Source: Syncephalis fuscata
Lineage: Eukaryota > Zoopagomycota > Zoopagomycetes > Zoopagales > Piptocephalidaceae
Reading direction: 5' to 3'
Assembly: GCA_025786725.1 (NCBI GenBank)
Contig: JAHLTZ010000050.1
Coordinates: 54,115-118,114 of the forward strand
Length of the DNA: 64,000 nucleotides
The notes under the pieces are model-generated. The model ran no database searches. It was given only the letters and a program-made list of their open reading frames with translations, and was not told the origin of the DNA. Shown piece by piece: positions 19,321 to 33,029 of the stretch. Position 1 is the stretch's first letter. Each line of letters starts with the position of its first letter. A program made the translations under genes and the position numbers.

Positions 19321-20905
19321 ACTAATGAAGAAGTAACAGCACATGATAGTTACTAGAATGGAGAATGTAAACAAGTAAAAATCGAATTACTAGTGGTTTC
19401 TATTCAACTACCGCATTACTGTTGGTACAATTTTGGACACCTTTCTTAAATATTTTGTTTAATAACCTAAAATGGCATCTAGCACATGTCATTATTCTTT
19501 TATAGAGCCATGTCATCTGAATTTATTTATTATTATTTTCGTCTCATATACATTGTCTTATTTTTCATTTACTTTTTGTCAACACTTTCCTATAATTAAA
19601 CCATACAATTATTTTTTGATACATCAGTTGCTTATAATATGATAGCAAGACAAGCACAACAACTGGTAATATTTACATTGTTGCTATTTTGTTCAACACA
19701 CCACTTTACCGTAGACAGTGCCAAAACATATGAAGATGATTTTTACACAAAACCTAATTATGACTGGCCCTATATTAGCTCTAGAATTACCGGTAAACTA
19801 GTTTATGTAACACCTTATTATGTACCCACCGGCGTTAAGCACTTCATGCCAATGGTATAAAGGAAAAGGTGTGAACTCGGAATTATTGACAGCGGATTAA
19901 TTCGAACACTGATGCATTTGAAGGAAATTACAATTATAATCATGGACTTGTGTCTATTAATTACAGTCAAGCTAAACATCATCTAAATGCAATAGACGTG
20001 GTGTAAGTCTAGCTGGAATTGCCGTTGCAAAAACCAATTATTTTACTGGAGTTGCACCCGAGGCAACACTTGGCACCTATCGCGTGTTTGGCTGCACGGC
20101 CCAACTTCAACCTCATTGGTGTTGCAAGCTATAACAGCAGCAATCAAGGACCAAATGAAAATTGTTGTATTGCCGGAGATTGCCATTGTAGATGAATATA
20201 GTACTAAACTAAAGAAACAATAGAAGATGCTGCAAAACATGGCGTGATTATGATTGTTGCAGCATCAGCCAATAATTTTATAAATCCAAATTACTTTTCA
20301 TATCAAGGCCTTCCTGTATTAAGTGTTGGTGGTTTTAAACAAAAGTATCGACTATCGCACTGGTTTGAGGAGAAAACAACTGCGTCGTATTGAGTTTAAT
20401 TCTCCGTGTTCAGACATGAGCTATGACTTTAACAAAGAAATGAATATTATTCTAGAAATATCAAGGGCAGATTAGAAGAACATCTTACTGGGCTTAAAAG
20501 AGGAGACATTGCACTTGTGTGGTATGATAAATCAACAACTCCTTATTTGTTAAAGTATGCTAAAATGATAAGGATGGCCGGGCTTATAATTGTAAACGGT
20601 CCTTCTAAAAAAAGACAAAAATGCGATATGCCTTTATTTGATATCAGTGAAAAAGATGCTTTGTTTATAAAAGAAGGCTATGCCAATAAGCTTGGATACA
20701 AATATAATTTTGCAGAAAAGTATGGCTACATTAAAGATGGCAGTGTTACTGTCGATACAGCTGACCGCAGAATGAACCATTCATACCGCCTTTCTATCCT
20801 GACATCTTGGCACCAAGTTACGAAATCTACACTACTACCACTCGTAAAAAATAAGCAAACCCATTTCAGCGATATATCAGCTGCTGTTGCATATGTTGCG
20901 GTGCA
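19321..20905 (+). repeat. inverted duplication arm B
   Basis: Reverse-complement partner of 1-1580, separated from it by about 17.7 kb. The match starts about 320 bp upstream of the subtilase start codon and runs to where copy 1 leaves the window. Confidence 0.85.
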
Positions 20906-21465
20906 GCTGCATTGATAGCTGAAATTGATAACAAGAGTTTGGTTGATGTTAACCATGCAGAACTATATTACAAAACAGCGCAGTTCCCGTCAAAGTCAGT
21001 AATGCAGATTCCTACGTTTCTCCATTATATCAAGGCTCCGGTATAATCAATCTTACCAAACTAATAGATACTAAAAGTGTTCATGTTGAACCATCGTTAA
21101 TTAATTTGGAGGACACGTATACCAACGCAGTGGATGTATTGATCAAACTTTCACCTCTATCTGACACATCAGCATCGTATAAACTTTCACATATTCCAGC
21201 CGCTGCAGTTTTGAAATCAAAACCTATTAGCAATACATCGTCAGGAAAACATGTGATTGCAACCGTTTCCCTTCCAGGATCTATTGATTTACGACTAAAT
21301 CAGATAAGCGAGATCAACATAAAGATTAGTGTGCCGAGGAATATACAAAATGGCGAAATATGGTCATATTCCGGGTATATTGTAATTGATCCTAATCCAG
21401 GAATTAATGGATCACCATCGAACCATGCTGTTTATGTTCCATATTATGGAACAGTTAGAGGTTAA
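19639..21465 (+). CDS. subtilase-like secreted protein, copy 2, with frame breaks
   Basis: Full-length counterpart of copy 1: signal peptide (MIARQAQQLVIFTLLLF), linker, subtilase core, PA-like insertion, Ser region, and a C-terminal beta-rich domain (21106-21465) ending YVPYYGTVRG, like the Fn3-type tail of Vpr/C5a-peptidase-type subtilases. The Asp motif is present. The His motif reads RRGVSLAGI, so the catalytic His is missing as in copy 1. The Ser is probably present in SDISAAVAYVAG, aligned to the usual GTSMAAPYVAG, with Pro to Ala. At least eight 1-2 nt losses break the frame (near 19859, 19875, 19895, 19980, 20098, 20210, 20382, 20901), mostly in short homopolymers. Either consensus errors or a decaying pseudogene. 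Confidence 0.75.
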
Positions 21466-22365
21466 ACAGCTTAGATACAGACTATGCTTAACATTGTTTT
21501 GTTACTTGTTGGCAGTATTGCTTTTATTATGGCTTAACTAGTAAACATATTAGATTTCACTTTTACTTTTTGACTATTGATTTAACATATTGTATGTTCT
21601 GTATGGTGTTTCAAATATTTTAATTTTAAAAACTTAATTCTTGTTGTGCAAGTCAATAAGCTGTATCAATCGTATAATATACTATATGTCATTTAACATT
21701 ATTATACAATTTGTTTTTATTAGCAATTTTACTAGCCATTTGATATAATTTGAGGATCAAATAGTTACATGTAACAATATTAACATAGTTGAACTCCACA
21801 TTCGTCCTAGTGAACATGGAATCGGGTAAATAACATCACTCATAATGACAATCTCATTATACTGTACGCATATATTATATACATACACATAATTAATGTT
21901 GTATATTTATACTGCTGTATAGCACTCTATCATACGTTGAGCACAATCTATTTGCTATAGTCCTTAACATGCTGCATTCATTTTATTCATTGAGTTGCAT
22001 GCAATATACCTTTATAACTTTAATGAATATACAGCGAGAGGTATGTGATTAGCAGTGCTAGCTATATAATTCAATGGATATAATAAATAAATGTACTAAA
22101 TTTATAATAAATAAAATATAGCCAATATACTACATAATGATATATATGTATAGTGGACAGCTGTATCTTTTATTAACATTAAAGGGTCACTTTACATCGT
22201 GATTTTACAAGTCAACACACGGTGCAATGGTTGTGATCTAAAAAGGTACGTTTCAATATTGATTCTTGGGATTATTTAATGGTGTCGTCATCATACACAC
22301 ATTTTATCTTTATACTTGCCCTTGTACTGCCACTGTTTATTGACTAACTAGCAAACTAACGAGTC
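21466..22365. other. intergenic, no supported gene
   Basis: AT-rich 3' flank of the subtilase and promoter of the CLYBL-like gene. No ORF with a domain and no obvious repeat. Confidence 0.4.
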
Positions 22366-24203
22366 ATGCTATCTTCCAGTCTGACCAATGTTCGTAGAAC
22401 GCTTTTACCATTGCTGAAGCGTCATAGCAATTTGCAACATTGCTTACGTCATGGCTATAGTGGTGTAATAGGAAGAAATAAAGACGGAGACAGCAATAAA
22501 TTACCAAGCAGTATTGAAGGAGCTGCCGGCTCTTTAGGCAATATAACTGATCGGTCTCGTCGTGCGCTATTCTATGGTAAGCGTATACTATATATAATAT
22601 ATGGCCTTTTGTAATTATACAAGTATTGGCTAACTGACCACTTCACCGTGTCTAGTACCCGGAAGTGACCAACGCAAACTAAAAAGTGCAACAAGATTGG
22701 ATGCTGACTGTCTAGTCTATGATTTGGAGGACAGTGTACCATTTGCACGCAAGGGAGCTGCACGCTCAATGGTGTTTGATGCACTTGAGGTAAGTAATAT
22801 TAAAAAGAGATTATAAATAATTAATAATATGACTATTCAACATTGAGGCTTCGGAGGGCCGAGTTAATGAAACAGCCGTGCGTATTAATGCTGTCGACTC
22901 GGGTAATTACATTTAAGCGATATAAATAAAAGAATATATAATTTAGCAGCAAATAATGGATAGGATTGGCCGTAGACGATTTGAATGTTACAGTAAGTCT
23001 ATTCACTAGTAGTACATTTAGTGTATACTAATAATGCATAAATTAAGTTACGTTCTAAATATCTGGAAGCCATTGTAATTCCCAAGGTGAATCGAGCAAG
23101 TGATGTGCATTTTATAAGTCGTATGATTGATTCAGTTGCACCTGCTGACCGGTAATTATAAGCTGTATATTTAACTATAAATAACATATTATCGTTCATG
23201 TGTATATATACTAGTCAAGGACACATACGATTGATTGCTTCAATTGAAAGTGCACAAGGTATTATGAATCTTAAAGAAATAGCAACTTGCGATCCACGTA
23301 TTAGTGCTTTATTAGTAAGTATACATATATATATATTACTGTTAATGCTAATACTAATAATGATAACAGTTTGCGGCCGAGGATTACTGTGCAGATCTAG
23401 GTCAGTAATCATTTATATTAATGATATAGTCTATTTACAGCATATCATACAGGTTTAATCCGCACGACACATCGACGTGAAATGCTTTATGCTCGTTCAG
23501 CACTAGTCACCACTGCATGTGCCTATGGTCTACAATCAATTGATCTAGTAAATAATGCGTATTATATCTAGTCTAGACAGTATTAATCCTATTAATAGGT
23601 GTGCATGGACTATAAAGATGAAAGTATATTAAAAGATGAATGTCAAGAAGGACGTGAAATGGGCTTCACAGGCAAGGTAATTATAGATACTTGTTGTTTA
23701 ATACAATCAACATAGCACTAATTGTAATATAGCAAGCAATTCATCCAAGTCAAATAGCCGGCATCCAGGACATGTTCCGTCCATCAGATAATGGTAATAG
23801 TAGATTCATCATTAAATACATTATTGACTTCAGACTAATATAATAACTTTATCAAAAGATCTTGTTCGTGCCGTCAAGATTGTTAAAGGTACATTAATAC
23901 TAAATAATAGTAGTTTATTTTAATGACTATAATTTATACAGGTTACGAGGAACATTCTAAAGTAGGCCTTGGTGCTTTTGGGCTAGAGGGCAAAGTGTAT
24001 GAACTTGCAACTATTAAAATGCTTTTACTAATGATCGTTAATACAATAGGATTGATTTGCCGGTAGTTAAATGGGCCGAGCGTTTAATCTCTCGTGCTCG
24101 TAGTGCCCGTGTTACCATTCCTACAGTGACCACAAGTAATGTTAACGATACAGGTGCACCCGTCACTGAAACAGATCAAATAAAGAGAAAAGAACAATCG
24201 TAA
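22366..24203 (+). CDS. CLYBL: citrate lyase beta-like protein (CLYBL / HpcH-HpaI aldolase family)
   Basis: TIM-barrel lyase. Animal CLYBL cleaves citramalyl-CoA in mitochondria; that specific activity is inference here. The N-terminus (MLSSSLTNVRRTLLPLLKR) is a good mitochondrial presequence. About ten exons with introns of 40-70 nt. Landmarks: RALFYVPGSDQRKL, DCLVYDLEDSVP (acidic metal-site region), ARKGAARSMV, EAIVIPKVN, GHIRLIASIESAQGI (metal-binding Glu), FAAEDYCADLG, ARSALVTTACAYGLQSID, GFTGKQAIHPSQI, and a C-terminal VKWAERLISRARSA. All exons join in frame by eye. The stop at 24201-24203 is only about 105 bp from the convergent PRP28 gene. Confidence 0.88.
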
Positions 24204-24307
24204 TATTACGAGATGTCTTTATTAATTGGTTTACATCTACTTTATTATGCGCATATCAATCATTACTACTAACACTACGATGATGATGAATATTGCTATT
24301 ATAATGA

Positions 24308-26563
24308 TTAATGAATAATGTCATCCTTCTTCTTGGCTCCCTTTCCACCACCACCTTTACTTTGAGCTGCTTCATGGCGATTCAGTTCAGGTGGTACAGT
24401 TGATAGAGATGATTTAAGTAGCATTTGTCGTAAATCATACATAACATCTTCATCGCTGTTGGACAGGAAAGTAATGGCTACACCTTGTTTGCCAGCACGA
24501 CCTGTACGACCAATACGATGCGTGTAATCTAGTGACAAATGTTAAATGATATACATAACAGCATATGTACTCTATACATATAACTTACCTTCAATAGTCT
24601 TGGCCATATCGTAGTTGACCACAAGCGAGACATCTTTGATATCAATACCACGACCTGCCACATCAGTGGCCACCAAATAGTGAGCCTGTCCGTTTTTGAG
24701 CTGAGCCAAAGATGCTTCACTGTAATATATCAAAATGGTATAAGCTATTCAGTGTCATCTAATTTATAATAAATTTACTTACCGCTGTTCTTGAGATTTG
24801 CCGCCATGTAGTGTAGCGGTACTAAACTGTATTAAAGCCATTAATATCCATTCTCTTTACAGTTAATTACTATTACTTACTCCAGACTTGGATAGAGACC
24901 GTGCCAATTGATCTACACCCTTCTTTTGATTAACGAATATAATCATTGGTGGTGGGAACTCGCCCGATCGCATAATTTCCATTAGACGGTTCCTATACAT
25001 GGATTAATAGCTATTTAATGAATACAGCAGGCTACTTACTTCTTCCTGCCGTCATCGCTAATCATTTCTACACGCTGCTCAACCGTATCAACCGCCTTGC
25101 CAAGTGTACCAATTGTGACCGTGGCCGGACGACGAAGATATCTAATATGCGTGTCAACATCACTGACTGACAATAGTAATGGCTACTCACACTCGTGCCA
25201 TACGTTCAACTGCTGGTGGCATAGTAGCTGAAAACATAACCGTTTGTCGATATCGTCGAATCTTACCGCCCAACTCGACCGACTTTTCATCTTCTTCATT
25301 ATCAGGCTTCTTATTGTCCACTGGCAATTGGTCGAGAATAAAGTTAACGTCATTTTCAAATCCCATATCAATCATACGATCTGCCTAGTATTGATTCGTT
25401 TGTTAATAATAAAAGTGTAATCACAATATTTACTTACTTCGTCCATGACTACATAAGTACACTGACTCAGTACAAGAATACGGCGATCTAAACAATCTCG
25501 AAGACGACCTGGTGTGGCGATAACAATCTCGGCACCATTACGTAAATTAAACGATTGTGCTTCCATAGCATGCTAAATATAATAGTGCTTATTAGATCAG
25601 TCATTGATTTGTAGCAATTACTTACACCACCAACAATGGATACACAATGGAAATTCATTGGTTTGGCAAACTTGATCGTTTCCTGTTCAATTTGTAGGGC
25701 CAATTCACGTGTTGGTGCAAGAATAAGCGCATAAGGACCGTGCATTTGATTCTCCTCATTAAGTTTAGGCAGTTCCGATATAAACATTAACATAGGAATA
25801 ACAAATGATGCCGTTTTACCACTACCTGTAATAAATCCATATTAATTGACAATATTTAACCTGTAACTGCTATTTACCCGTTTCTGCAATACCGATAATA
25901 TCACGGTTCTGTAAACCAATAGGAATGGCTTGTCGTTGAATAGCCGTTGGTTCTTTGTAGTTATTATCGTAAACGATCTTAACAATCTCTGGTAATAGAT
26001 TTGACTCTTCCCAGTTACGCATTGGATTAGGAATGTCACCACCTAATAACTGTGTCAATACTGATAGGTATCATTTAATACAACTACCCACCTTTAGTAC
26101 TAATATTAAAGTCTTCTTTAAGAATACGCCAGTCACGCTCTCGCATCTCCGTCAGTGGCTTCTCAGACCAATGGCGGTCATCCCACTGCTGTCGTTGTTC
26201 ACGTTTGCGATTACGTTCTATCAATTCACTTGGGGCGAGTAAGTCACTATCCAATGGTAGCGTTCTAGTATTGGCTTACCTTGCACGCTCTTTCTCTTCA
26301 TCCGTACGACGACTGACTGCTAAGCTGTCGTAAAAGTGTGAGCGTTGACGCTTTTGCTCGCTAACATCAAATCCAGCAATATGGCCTCTGCCAAATAACT
26401 GAGCGTCATGTCGATTTGCGTAAATTGGATTGAAGTCCTTTGATGTATCTTCATTAGCATCCCAATCAAAAACAAACTTCTTTTCAGTCATTTTACGGAT
26501 TTTACGTTTCTTTTTCTCGGCTCCCATGTAGCGTTGCTAATTACGTAAAATAATTAATAATTG

Positions 26564-26602
<39 letters not shown>

Positions 26603-27305
26603 TTACTATATAACATATATCCACCTATTTACTTACTTTAATAGCTTCAAGTTCTTTCTCGTTAACTGCTACTGTATTCTCGTTATCTTCCGGTGAGTCT
26701 TGGCGTTGTCTACGTCTATCATCGTTGCGAGGTGGAGAACGCCGTCCATCTCTGCTACGGCTACGATAACGGTCCCGACTACGGTTACGGTGATCTCGGC
26801 CACCGCCACGACCCTCACGGTCTCGGCTTCGATCACGATCGCGTCCCCGCCGTCCAGTATCGCGATCTCGTCCATATCTACTTGTATGGCCTCGATCATG
26901 ATCGCGATCGCGATATCGGTCGCGTGAATACCGGTCGCGGTCTTTTAGCAATTAGCAATCAAATGCTGCTGATTAAAAGTGCCATGACTTACCGCGATCG
27001 TGGTTTTCTACGGCTATCTTGTCAGCCTCTTTGTAGAATTCATCACGCTGCTGCTTTTCCTCCTCTTGTCTTCGACGTTGCTCTTCCACTTCTTTCTGGC
27101 GACGCTCTAATGCCAGACGGGCACGTTCCTCTTTACTAAGGAATTTAGGCTATCACAATAGGTTAGGCTTAATCAATTCTACTATTTGCTTAGTTAGTTA
27201 GTTACCCTTTCTCCTACTGCCTATATCGTTGATGGTTGTATAAGTATTATTCATGTATATTAGATAGTAGTGATGGCTTACATTTGGCTGGATTCCGTTA
27301 TTCAT
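24308..27305 (-). CDS. PRP28: spliceosomal DEAD-box RNA helicase PRP28 (DDX23/U5-100K)
   Basis: Helicase that exchanges U1 for U6 at the 5' splice site during spliceosome activation (family knowledge). N-terminal charged region ([19 protein letters not shown]), then an Arg/Asp/Ser-rich RS-like domain (26640-26950), then the [13 protein letters not shown] segment characteristic of Prp28. The helicase core follows: PIPMRNW-like [10 protein letters not shown] motif ([11 protein letters not shown]), motif I split by an intron (AETG-SGKT), PTRELA, TPGRL, motif II as DE-AD split by an intron, SATMPP (SAT), [23 protein letters not shown]. About ten introns. The start at 27303-27305 is followed by a very short first exon. 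No frame break seen. Confidence 0.93.
26565..26599 (+). repeat. (ATT)n microsatellite in a PRP28 intron
   Basis: About 11-12 perfect ATT triplets between two PRP28 exons. Confidence 0.9.
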
Positions 27306-27788
27306 GCTGAGAAAACAGAATATACAATATACTAGCAATAAGAAATGAAAGTGAAGCGAACAATAATAATAATGATATAATAATAATGACTAATTCGTAA
27401 ATTGTAACACCGCGCCAATCACTAAAACAATTTGATTGTAATAAATCCAGTATACATATACTTTTACTATTAAATATTTGTCATATTAATTAATCATTAT
27501 AGATTATAGACACTAATTACATCTGTGCGCAATATATTTTTTATGCGCTAGCTATTAATTGTTATAAATAGTGTATAAAGTATACTGTAACATTATAACT
27601 TTATATGATGTTTACAATCGATAGAATATGTAAATAAATGTATAATTTAATTTTTTATTATTATCAGTAGCCACTTTATTTGCTAATGATAAGCTTGAAT
27701 ATTATTAATTAATATAGTTTTTTAGTTGAAAATTAACAATTTTAGTAGAAATAATTGATACAAAGCCAGTTAATAGCTTATTAAGCTA
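27306..27788. other. spacer between PRP28 and the 7TM gene
   Basis: AT-rich, 480 bp; promoter of PRP28 and 3' flank of the 7TM gene. Nothing else recognised. Confidence 0.4.
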
Positions 27789-28729
27789 TTACCATCTGGT
27801 CTGAACCGCTCTTCTTCTATTACGCGAAGTGCTTTCATAGGTTGAGAACGCTAGACGCATTCGCTCATGCTGTCGAATAAGCAAGCACGAAGTAATGAGC
27901 CCTGTAAATCCATATTAATACCAACATAATTTACTTTTTCTGTTAACTTACAGTCATAAATAAACATCATTTCACTAAGGCCACCGATCACTTTAAAGGC
28001 CACAATGAACGCACATAAAACATTTGACAGGATTACACACAAAAGGTAGAGAATGCCGTCGGATTGCAGCTTATGCCAACACTTATTGCCCAGTGCTTGG
28101 TATTGTTGAATGACCACGCGAAGAAATACCGTTGAGAAAATACTATTGATAGACAAGTCTAATCCAAGGCGGAACCATGGCAAATACCACGGAAAAATGC
28201 TTGTACAAGCATTGTCAGCCGAATTTAATGAGAAACTTTCGACCCAAAAAATCCATATAGTTCCCGGTAATGGTAGCATTAAAACAATTCCCACAAATAA
28301 AAGTTTGCGATTATGACTTGTAATAGTATAGGCTCTAAGAAGTAGACATATACTAACACAGACACTAGATACTGTAATACCGCTTGAATACACCCAGTTA
28401 CACGTACGGCAAGTTGCTCCGCCAGGGAACACTGTCGATAGATTGACTATTTGAGTTGCCACACCCATGGCGGCTTGTACTAGACAACACCAGCCAGCTA
28501 TACTTGCCGGTTTTTGATATACGAGTTTAAAGGCTCGCCAGAAATTCCTCAGAAACACAGCAAACATAGTAGCATTCATAAATAATTGGATTGCATTACC
28601 ATATACGCGTTCGCGTGCATCCGCTAGACTTTCGTGTTCTTGCAAAAAGTCCCACACCGATGATTCTCCCCTAGGATCTATCGGGATATAGTTCCATAAT
28701 AAAACTGTTTCTGTCGTATTGATACTCAT
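27789..28729 (-). CDS. predicted seven-transmembrane protein
   Basis: Exon 1 (27952-28729) encodes six hydrophobic helices at roughly residues 47-65, 78-98, 112-132, 144-163, 180-207 and 226-250. A 50-nt intron (27902-27951, GTAAGT to TTACAG) leads to exon 2 (27789-27901), which supplies the end of the seventh helix (DWLITSCLLI) and a basic cytoplasmic tail (RNRRRAVQTRW). Reading through the intron instead gives a polar, unlikely end (KLTEKVNYVG), so the spliced form is preferred. The topology resembles a G-protein-coupled receptor, but no family motif is recognised. No signal peptide; the N-terminus is polar (about 40 residues). Confidence 0.72.
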
Positions 28730-29875
28730 ACTAATTAAGCTATTAGAGCATGGACTATATTAAGGAAAAGGCGATTTGGGGCTTATCGATTGCCTATCCT
28801 CATGGCTGGTTTAAATAGGACACAACCGGAAAAACCAAAAGCCACAATGTGAACATCACATACCAGTCTAATACTCGACTCATTGGTGTACCGTCTATGC
28901 ATAATTATCCTCGTGAAAAAGACAAGGCTCCAAAGATAGGCTTGCACAAACAGCACACCAATGGTTTGAGTAAATAAACTGGTTTTTATGTGGATATTAC
29001 CTCAGACGGAGACGACGTACAGGGAATACACTAATGAAGCACAATTCGATAGAAGCAAAAGACTTGTTTGCTAAGTATTATTTACTAAGCATAGGTTTTA
29101 TAGTATTTGTTAAAGATCAACAATTTAGCTATTGTAAGTTTGTGAATCGAGTATTCATAGTTATTTTGATATTGATGGCAGCTGTGTAACTGAACTAGCC
29201 ATGCATGATATTGAAGGTGAAACCGGGTGGTAAGTGACATTATAACAGCAAATCATCAAAGCACATTATGATTTAATGGTCAAATGACTAAACTGAACGA
29301 TAATTGCACAATTGAACTACACGCATGTTTTATTGAAGATGGAACTGGATGGTAAATGATATTACTCATCAAAATAGTCATTATCGTAGATTTATTGCTT
29401 AGTACGCATATATTCTATTTTGTTGCACACACATACTACTATATATCACTATAGCATATAATAATTACTGTTATTCAGAGTCATCATCCATTTGGTGCTG
29501 ATTTTATTCTTTGTAGACTTTGACGCAGTTTGCTTGTTCAGTTTTATCCACTATAACTTTACATTATGTTATCCGTTTTTATATGCTAGTGTATATTCTA
29601 TTATCTGTGCTTTATTGATAAAAACTTTTTATTATTGGCTAAAGCTTTAACATATCTATAATTGGTTCACTTAGGCATATACATGATACACTTACATAAC
29701 ATACTTTATCATCGATACTCATCTGGATTAATCACATTTTAACAAAGAAGGAAAAGGATTTTGGAATCATAGTTTACAGTTGCATTTCCAATATCGATTG
29801 AAAAGTAGAACTAAAAGGCATTAAGCCGAGTGCGCATTCATAATGAGCCAAATATTCCATGGCAATTATATCACA

Positions 29876-29910
<35 letters not shown>

Positions 29911-30375
29911 AATCCGCATTAGATTACAATTTAGTACAAAGTGCAGCCCGCTGTATACATTTCTACATTTTTACATTTTTATTTCTATAGTTGTGTTGTA
30001 TGTGCATGTGTAAGCAAGCCAGTAGACAGTAAATAGTAGCTACTGCTGGTGCTGGCCGTATATACAGTCAATGCATACACCGCGGCACCAGTAAAGTAGC
30101 CTTAAAGTCCCTTGTAGCTTGAATTGTTTTTACGCCATGTATAGCAGTAAAGATAAACTAATAACCACTAGGTAAAATCTGTATGAATACGGGAAAGAGG
30201 AAAAAGGATAAAGAGGAGAGACCTGGGCTCAGTGCAGACATGTGCTGTTTGCAGAAAAGGCATGTGCACAAGGGGTCGCGTGCCAATACATCATTGCATG
30301 TCGCACACACACAGGCCGCAAAGCATGTTAACTATAACCAGTCGCCAAATTACTGATGGTTGTTGATATCTGGGA
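28730..30375. other. intergenic with repeat fragments
   Basis: No gene supported. About 29150-29400 carries diverged fragments of the dispersed repeat family (GGTAAGTGACATTAT, TGGTCAAATGACTAAACT-like pieces, in the same order as the arms at 50.4-50.7 kb). 29878-29910 is an (AGT)n microsatellite. Confidence 0.5.
29878..29910 (+). repeat. (AGT)n microsatellite
   Basis: About 11 perfect AGT triplets in intergenic DNA. Confidence 0.95.
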
Positions 30376-30597
30376 CTATCGCGATACCACTATATTCGGT
30401 TTTGGGTGTTCACGGTTTTGAAGATCAGGCACAGTTGTCGCGGATGGCGGCGGCAATTCAAGTGGTGGTTCTCCCCCATAGTTGTCTACGCACAGACGTA
30501 TGAATAACTACTCGATAAACAAAAGGCTTTACTTATCCGGACTAACTTCTAAATCTGCATGGTCCCAGAGCGGCGTGGTAGATGTAGTATGTGACAT
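30376..30597 (-). CDS. possible short Pro-rich protein, two exons
   Basis: The minus strand from 30597 reads MSHTTSTTPLWDHADLEV, followed by an intron-like gap ending GCGTAG at about 30485. It then has a coding-like stretch rich in Pro, Glu and Leu (GGEPPLELPPPSATTVPDLQ) to a stop at 30376-30378. G+C is higher than in the flanks, which is why I list it. The phases do not join with a canonical GT donor in the sequence as given, so either the splice site is elsewhere or a base is missing near 30535. No family recognised. Confidence 0.3.
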
Positions 30598-33029
30598 GAT
30601 AAATAAGGGTGTTTGTATAGTGAGGTTTAGTTGGTAGTAAGTTGGTTTGTATAGAAAAGTTGAAGTGACGATAACATAAGGTGGCGTATTTATGTCCCAT
30701 CTTAAAAATAGGTTAAGGGGTCAGTTTTAAATGGAGTCATGTTTTACTTCAATCCTCTAGTATTTGACTTTCAAAGCAAGAGAATCGATACCCTACCATG
30801 AAAATTAATCGGAAAACAGCCTATCAAATGAGCTGTTTAATAGTGTATGTAGGAACCACAATTGAGTGCACATCATTCTTATCCCTCCCTTTACATGAAA
30901 CAAACGGATAAATAAGCTAGGCTCCGGGCTGTGGTTCAAGAGTGGACAAGTGAAGGTAGCAGCAGCAGGCACATAAGGGGATAAGGGTGTAACTGGTAGT
31001 AAAGCCACAAGTAAGTATGTAAGAGTAAATGAAGTTTGAAAGGCCAAATTAACGAGAATATACTTTCTTTTGATACTTTGTATAGAGATATAATTGATAA
31101 TATCCACTTTCCTGTCGTCACACGTAATGGCGGTAAGTGCTTTTGTTTCCTCTTTCTTCATCGTTGATAAATGTTAGGTAGATACTTTTACTACACATTT
31201 GATAGCAGTAATCTACCGTTATAACTTTGATAACAGTAGTCTGCAGCTACATAACAAATTTTAGCGAGCACAGCGTAAAACATGCGAATGCCTACATGGT
31301 CTATGTTTTCTCATTTTATCATTAGCACCTTTACTCACTAGTATCTTGTCTTTTTAGGCCATTGTTTTCTACCTTGTTAATTTCCCAACACTACAGGTTT
31401 TGACAATTTTTAAAAATAGCTACTATTATTGGTTGGCAACATGTATAAAACCCCTCCTTTCATTATAATTGTGCCACTTAATAAACATAGTGATGATGAA
31501 AAAGGCAAAAGTGCTGTTTTCTCCATAGAATAACCAAAAACAGCATAAAGGCGCAAATACTACAATAATGAAATAATACAAACAATTCAATGGTACTGTC
31601 GTATTTAATCAAATCAAATTGTTTTAACAAACATCTATGTATGAAGCAATATTATAACTACATAAAAAATGAACAAAATCAAACAACTTACTGTGTTTAA
31701 TGTCGCAATAAAAATCATTGCTGCTATCTTGAACCAACCAACCAATGGTATTCAAACGTGACTAAATTTAGCCAGTAAATACAGGCTTTGAGTAGTGAGT
31801 AGCATATCGTATGGCTGTGACAATTGTTGGTTTGAGAAAAGGCTTGCACCAAGTTACTATGAGCTGTAGCACTATAACTTTCTCTCAATGGCCTTGGTCA
31901 CACCATTGAGTCGTCATTGGCGTCATTGGCCTTATTCAAGGTGGTACAAGCATTATTTTAGAAGCAACTTTACTTCATGACGACTTTCCAATCACTTATT
32001 TAACTTAAACTGCTTAAATAAAGTAAAGCTTAAAGTTCTTATTGTAAAAAATTTGCAAATACTTTCATACAAAATTTAAGCTGTTTTATAAGTAAATTGC
32101 AGTACACATATAAAATAGTTAGAAGTTATAACCATGAATATCATACAAAATCTTTTTAGAGATCAAAGCGTATGCCTTACCACTGTGCATGTATTTGTTT
32201 TAAAACAGCATTACTGACGACGGAAAACGTTTTTCAAAAGAACATCACGAGACCCAGTCCAACGGCCATTGCCTTTTGTTTTACGGCAATAGTTTGCCGT
32301 CGCCTATTCATTCTTGGCATGAGCACTGTTGAGGGGGGTATTCTGAAGCATTCTCTCTTTTTCTCTCTCTCTCGCCTTTTCCATTCTATACAATAGCTAA
32401 TAATGACTACAAGAATTTTGTTAAAATAAAGTAAAAATAAGCGATACTTTATAGATATGTAAAATAAAGTAAATGTGTATTATAATTGTTGATAAAGTGG
32501 ATTATTTTTAGCTGTTAATTTAATGACAATAAATGAATCGACGTTAAACGTAAATTAATACATTAGAATATGCTTAAAATAGTTATTTCATGGATCCCTT
32601 AAGTGCATAGTTTTTGCATGAAATATAATTAATAATGATGTAATTAGCATATCACATTTTTAATAAGAAGCAGTTTATTAATTCAAACCAGGTCGAATCT
32701 TTGACTGCAAGCACTAATGACCTTCTTGAAAATGTTACATTTCCTCACTGCTCTCTAGCGCTCCTTACTTCCCGTCTTTTTACTATGTTTAAATGTTTTT
32801 CATAGTACACCTGTGTTTTTGCTAAATACTCCAAAGTGTTACCATCACCAATGCTTTATTTCCGCTTTCTATATTTCGCTATGTTATATGTTTTATCGGT
32901 ACATAATAATATGTTTGCTATAAATTATAGTGTGACGCATTTATCATAATGCTTAAGTAAAACAATAGACGACCATATTGCAGTCACTAATACTTCAATT
33001 GTCTATTTTAACGCAAAACAGCCATTCAG
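30598..33029. other. intergenic, no supported gene
   Basis: 2.4 kb of AT-rich DNA. ORFs at 30805-31161 and 32172-32396 lack domains and have no plausible exon partners. No tRNA or other RNA gene seen. Confidence 0.4.

Noticed and set aside
26693-27139. 148-residue plus-strand ORF
   Set aside because: Antisense shadow of the RS-like region of PRP28, which is clearly coding on the minus strand.
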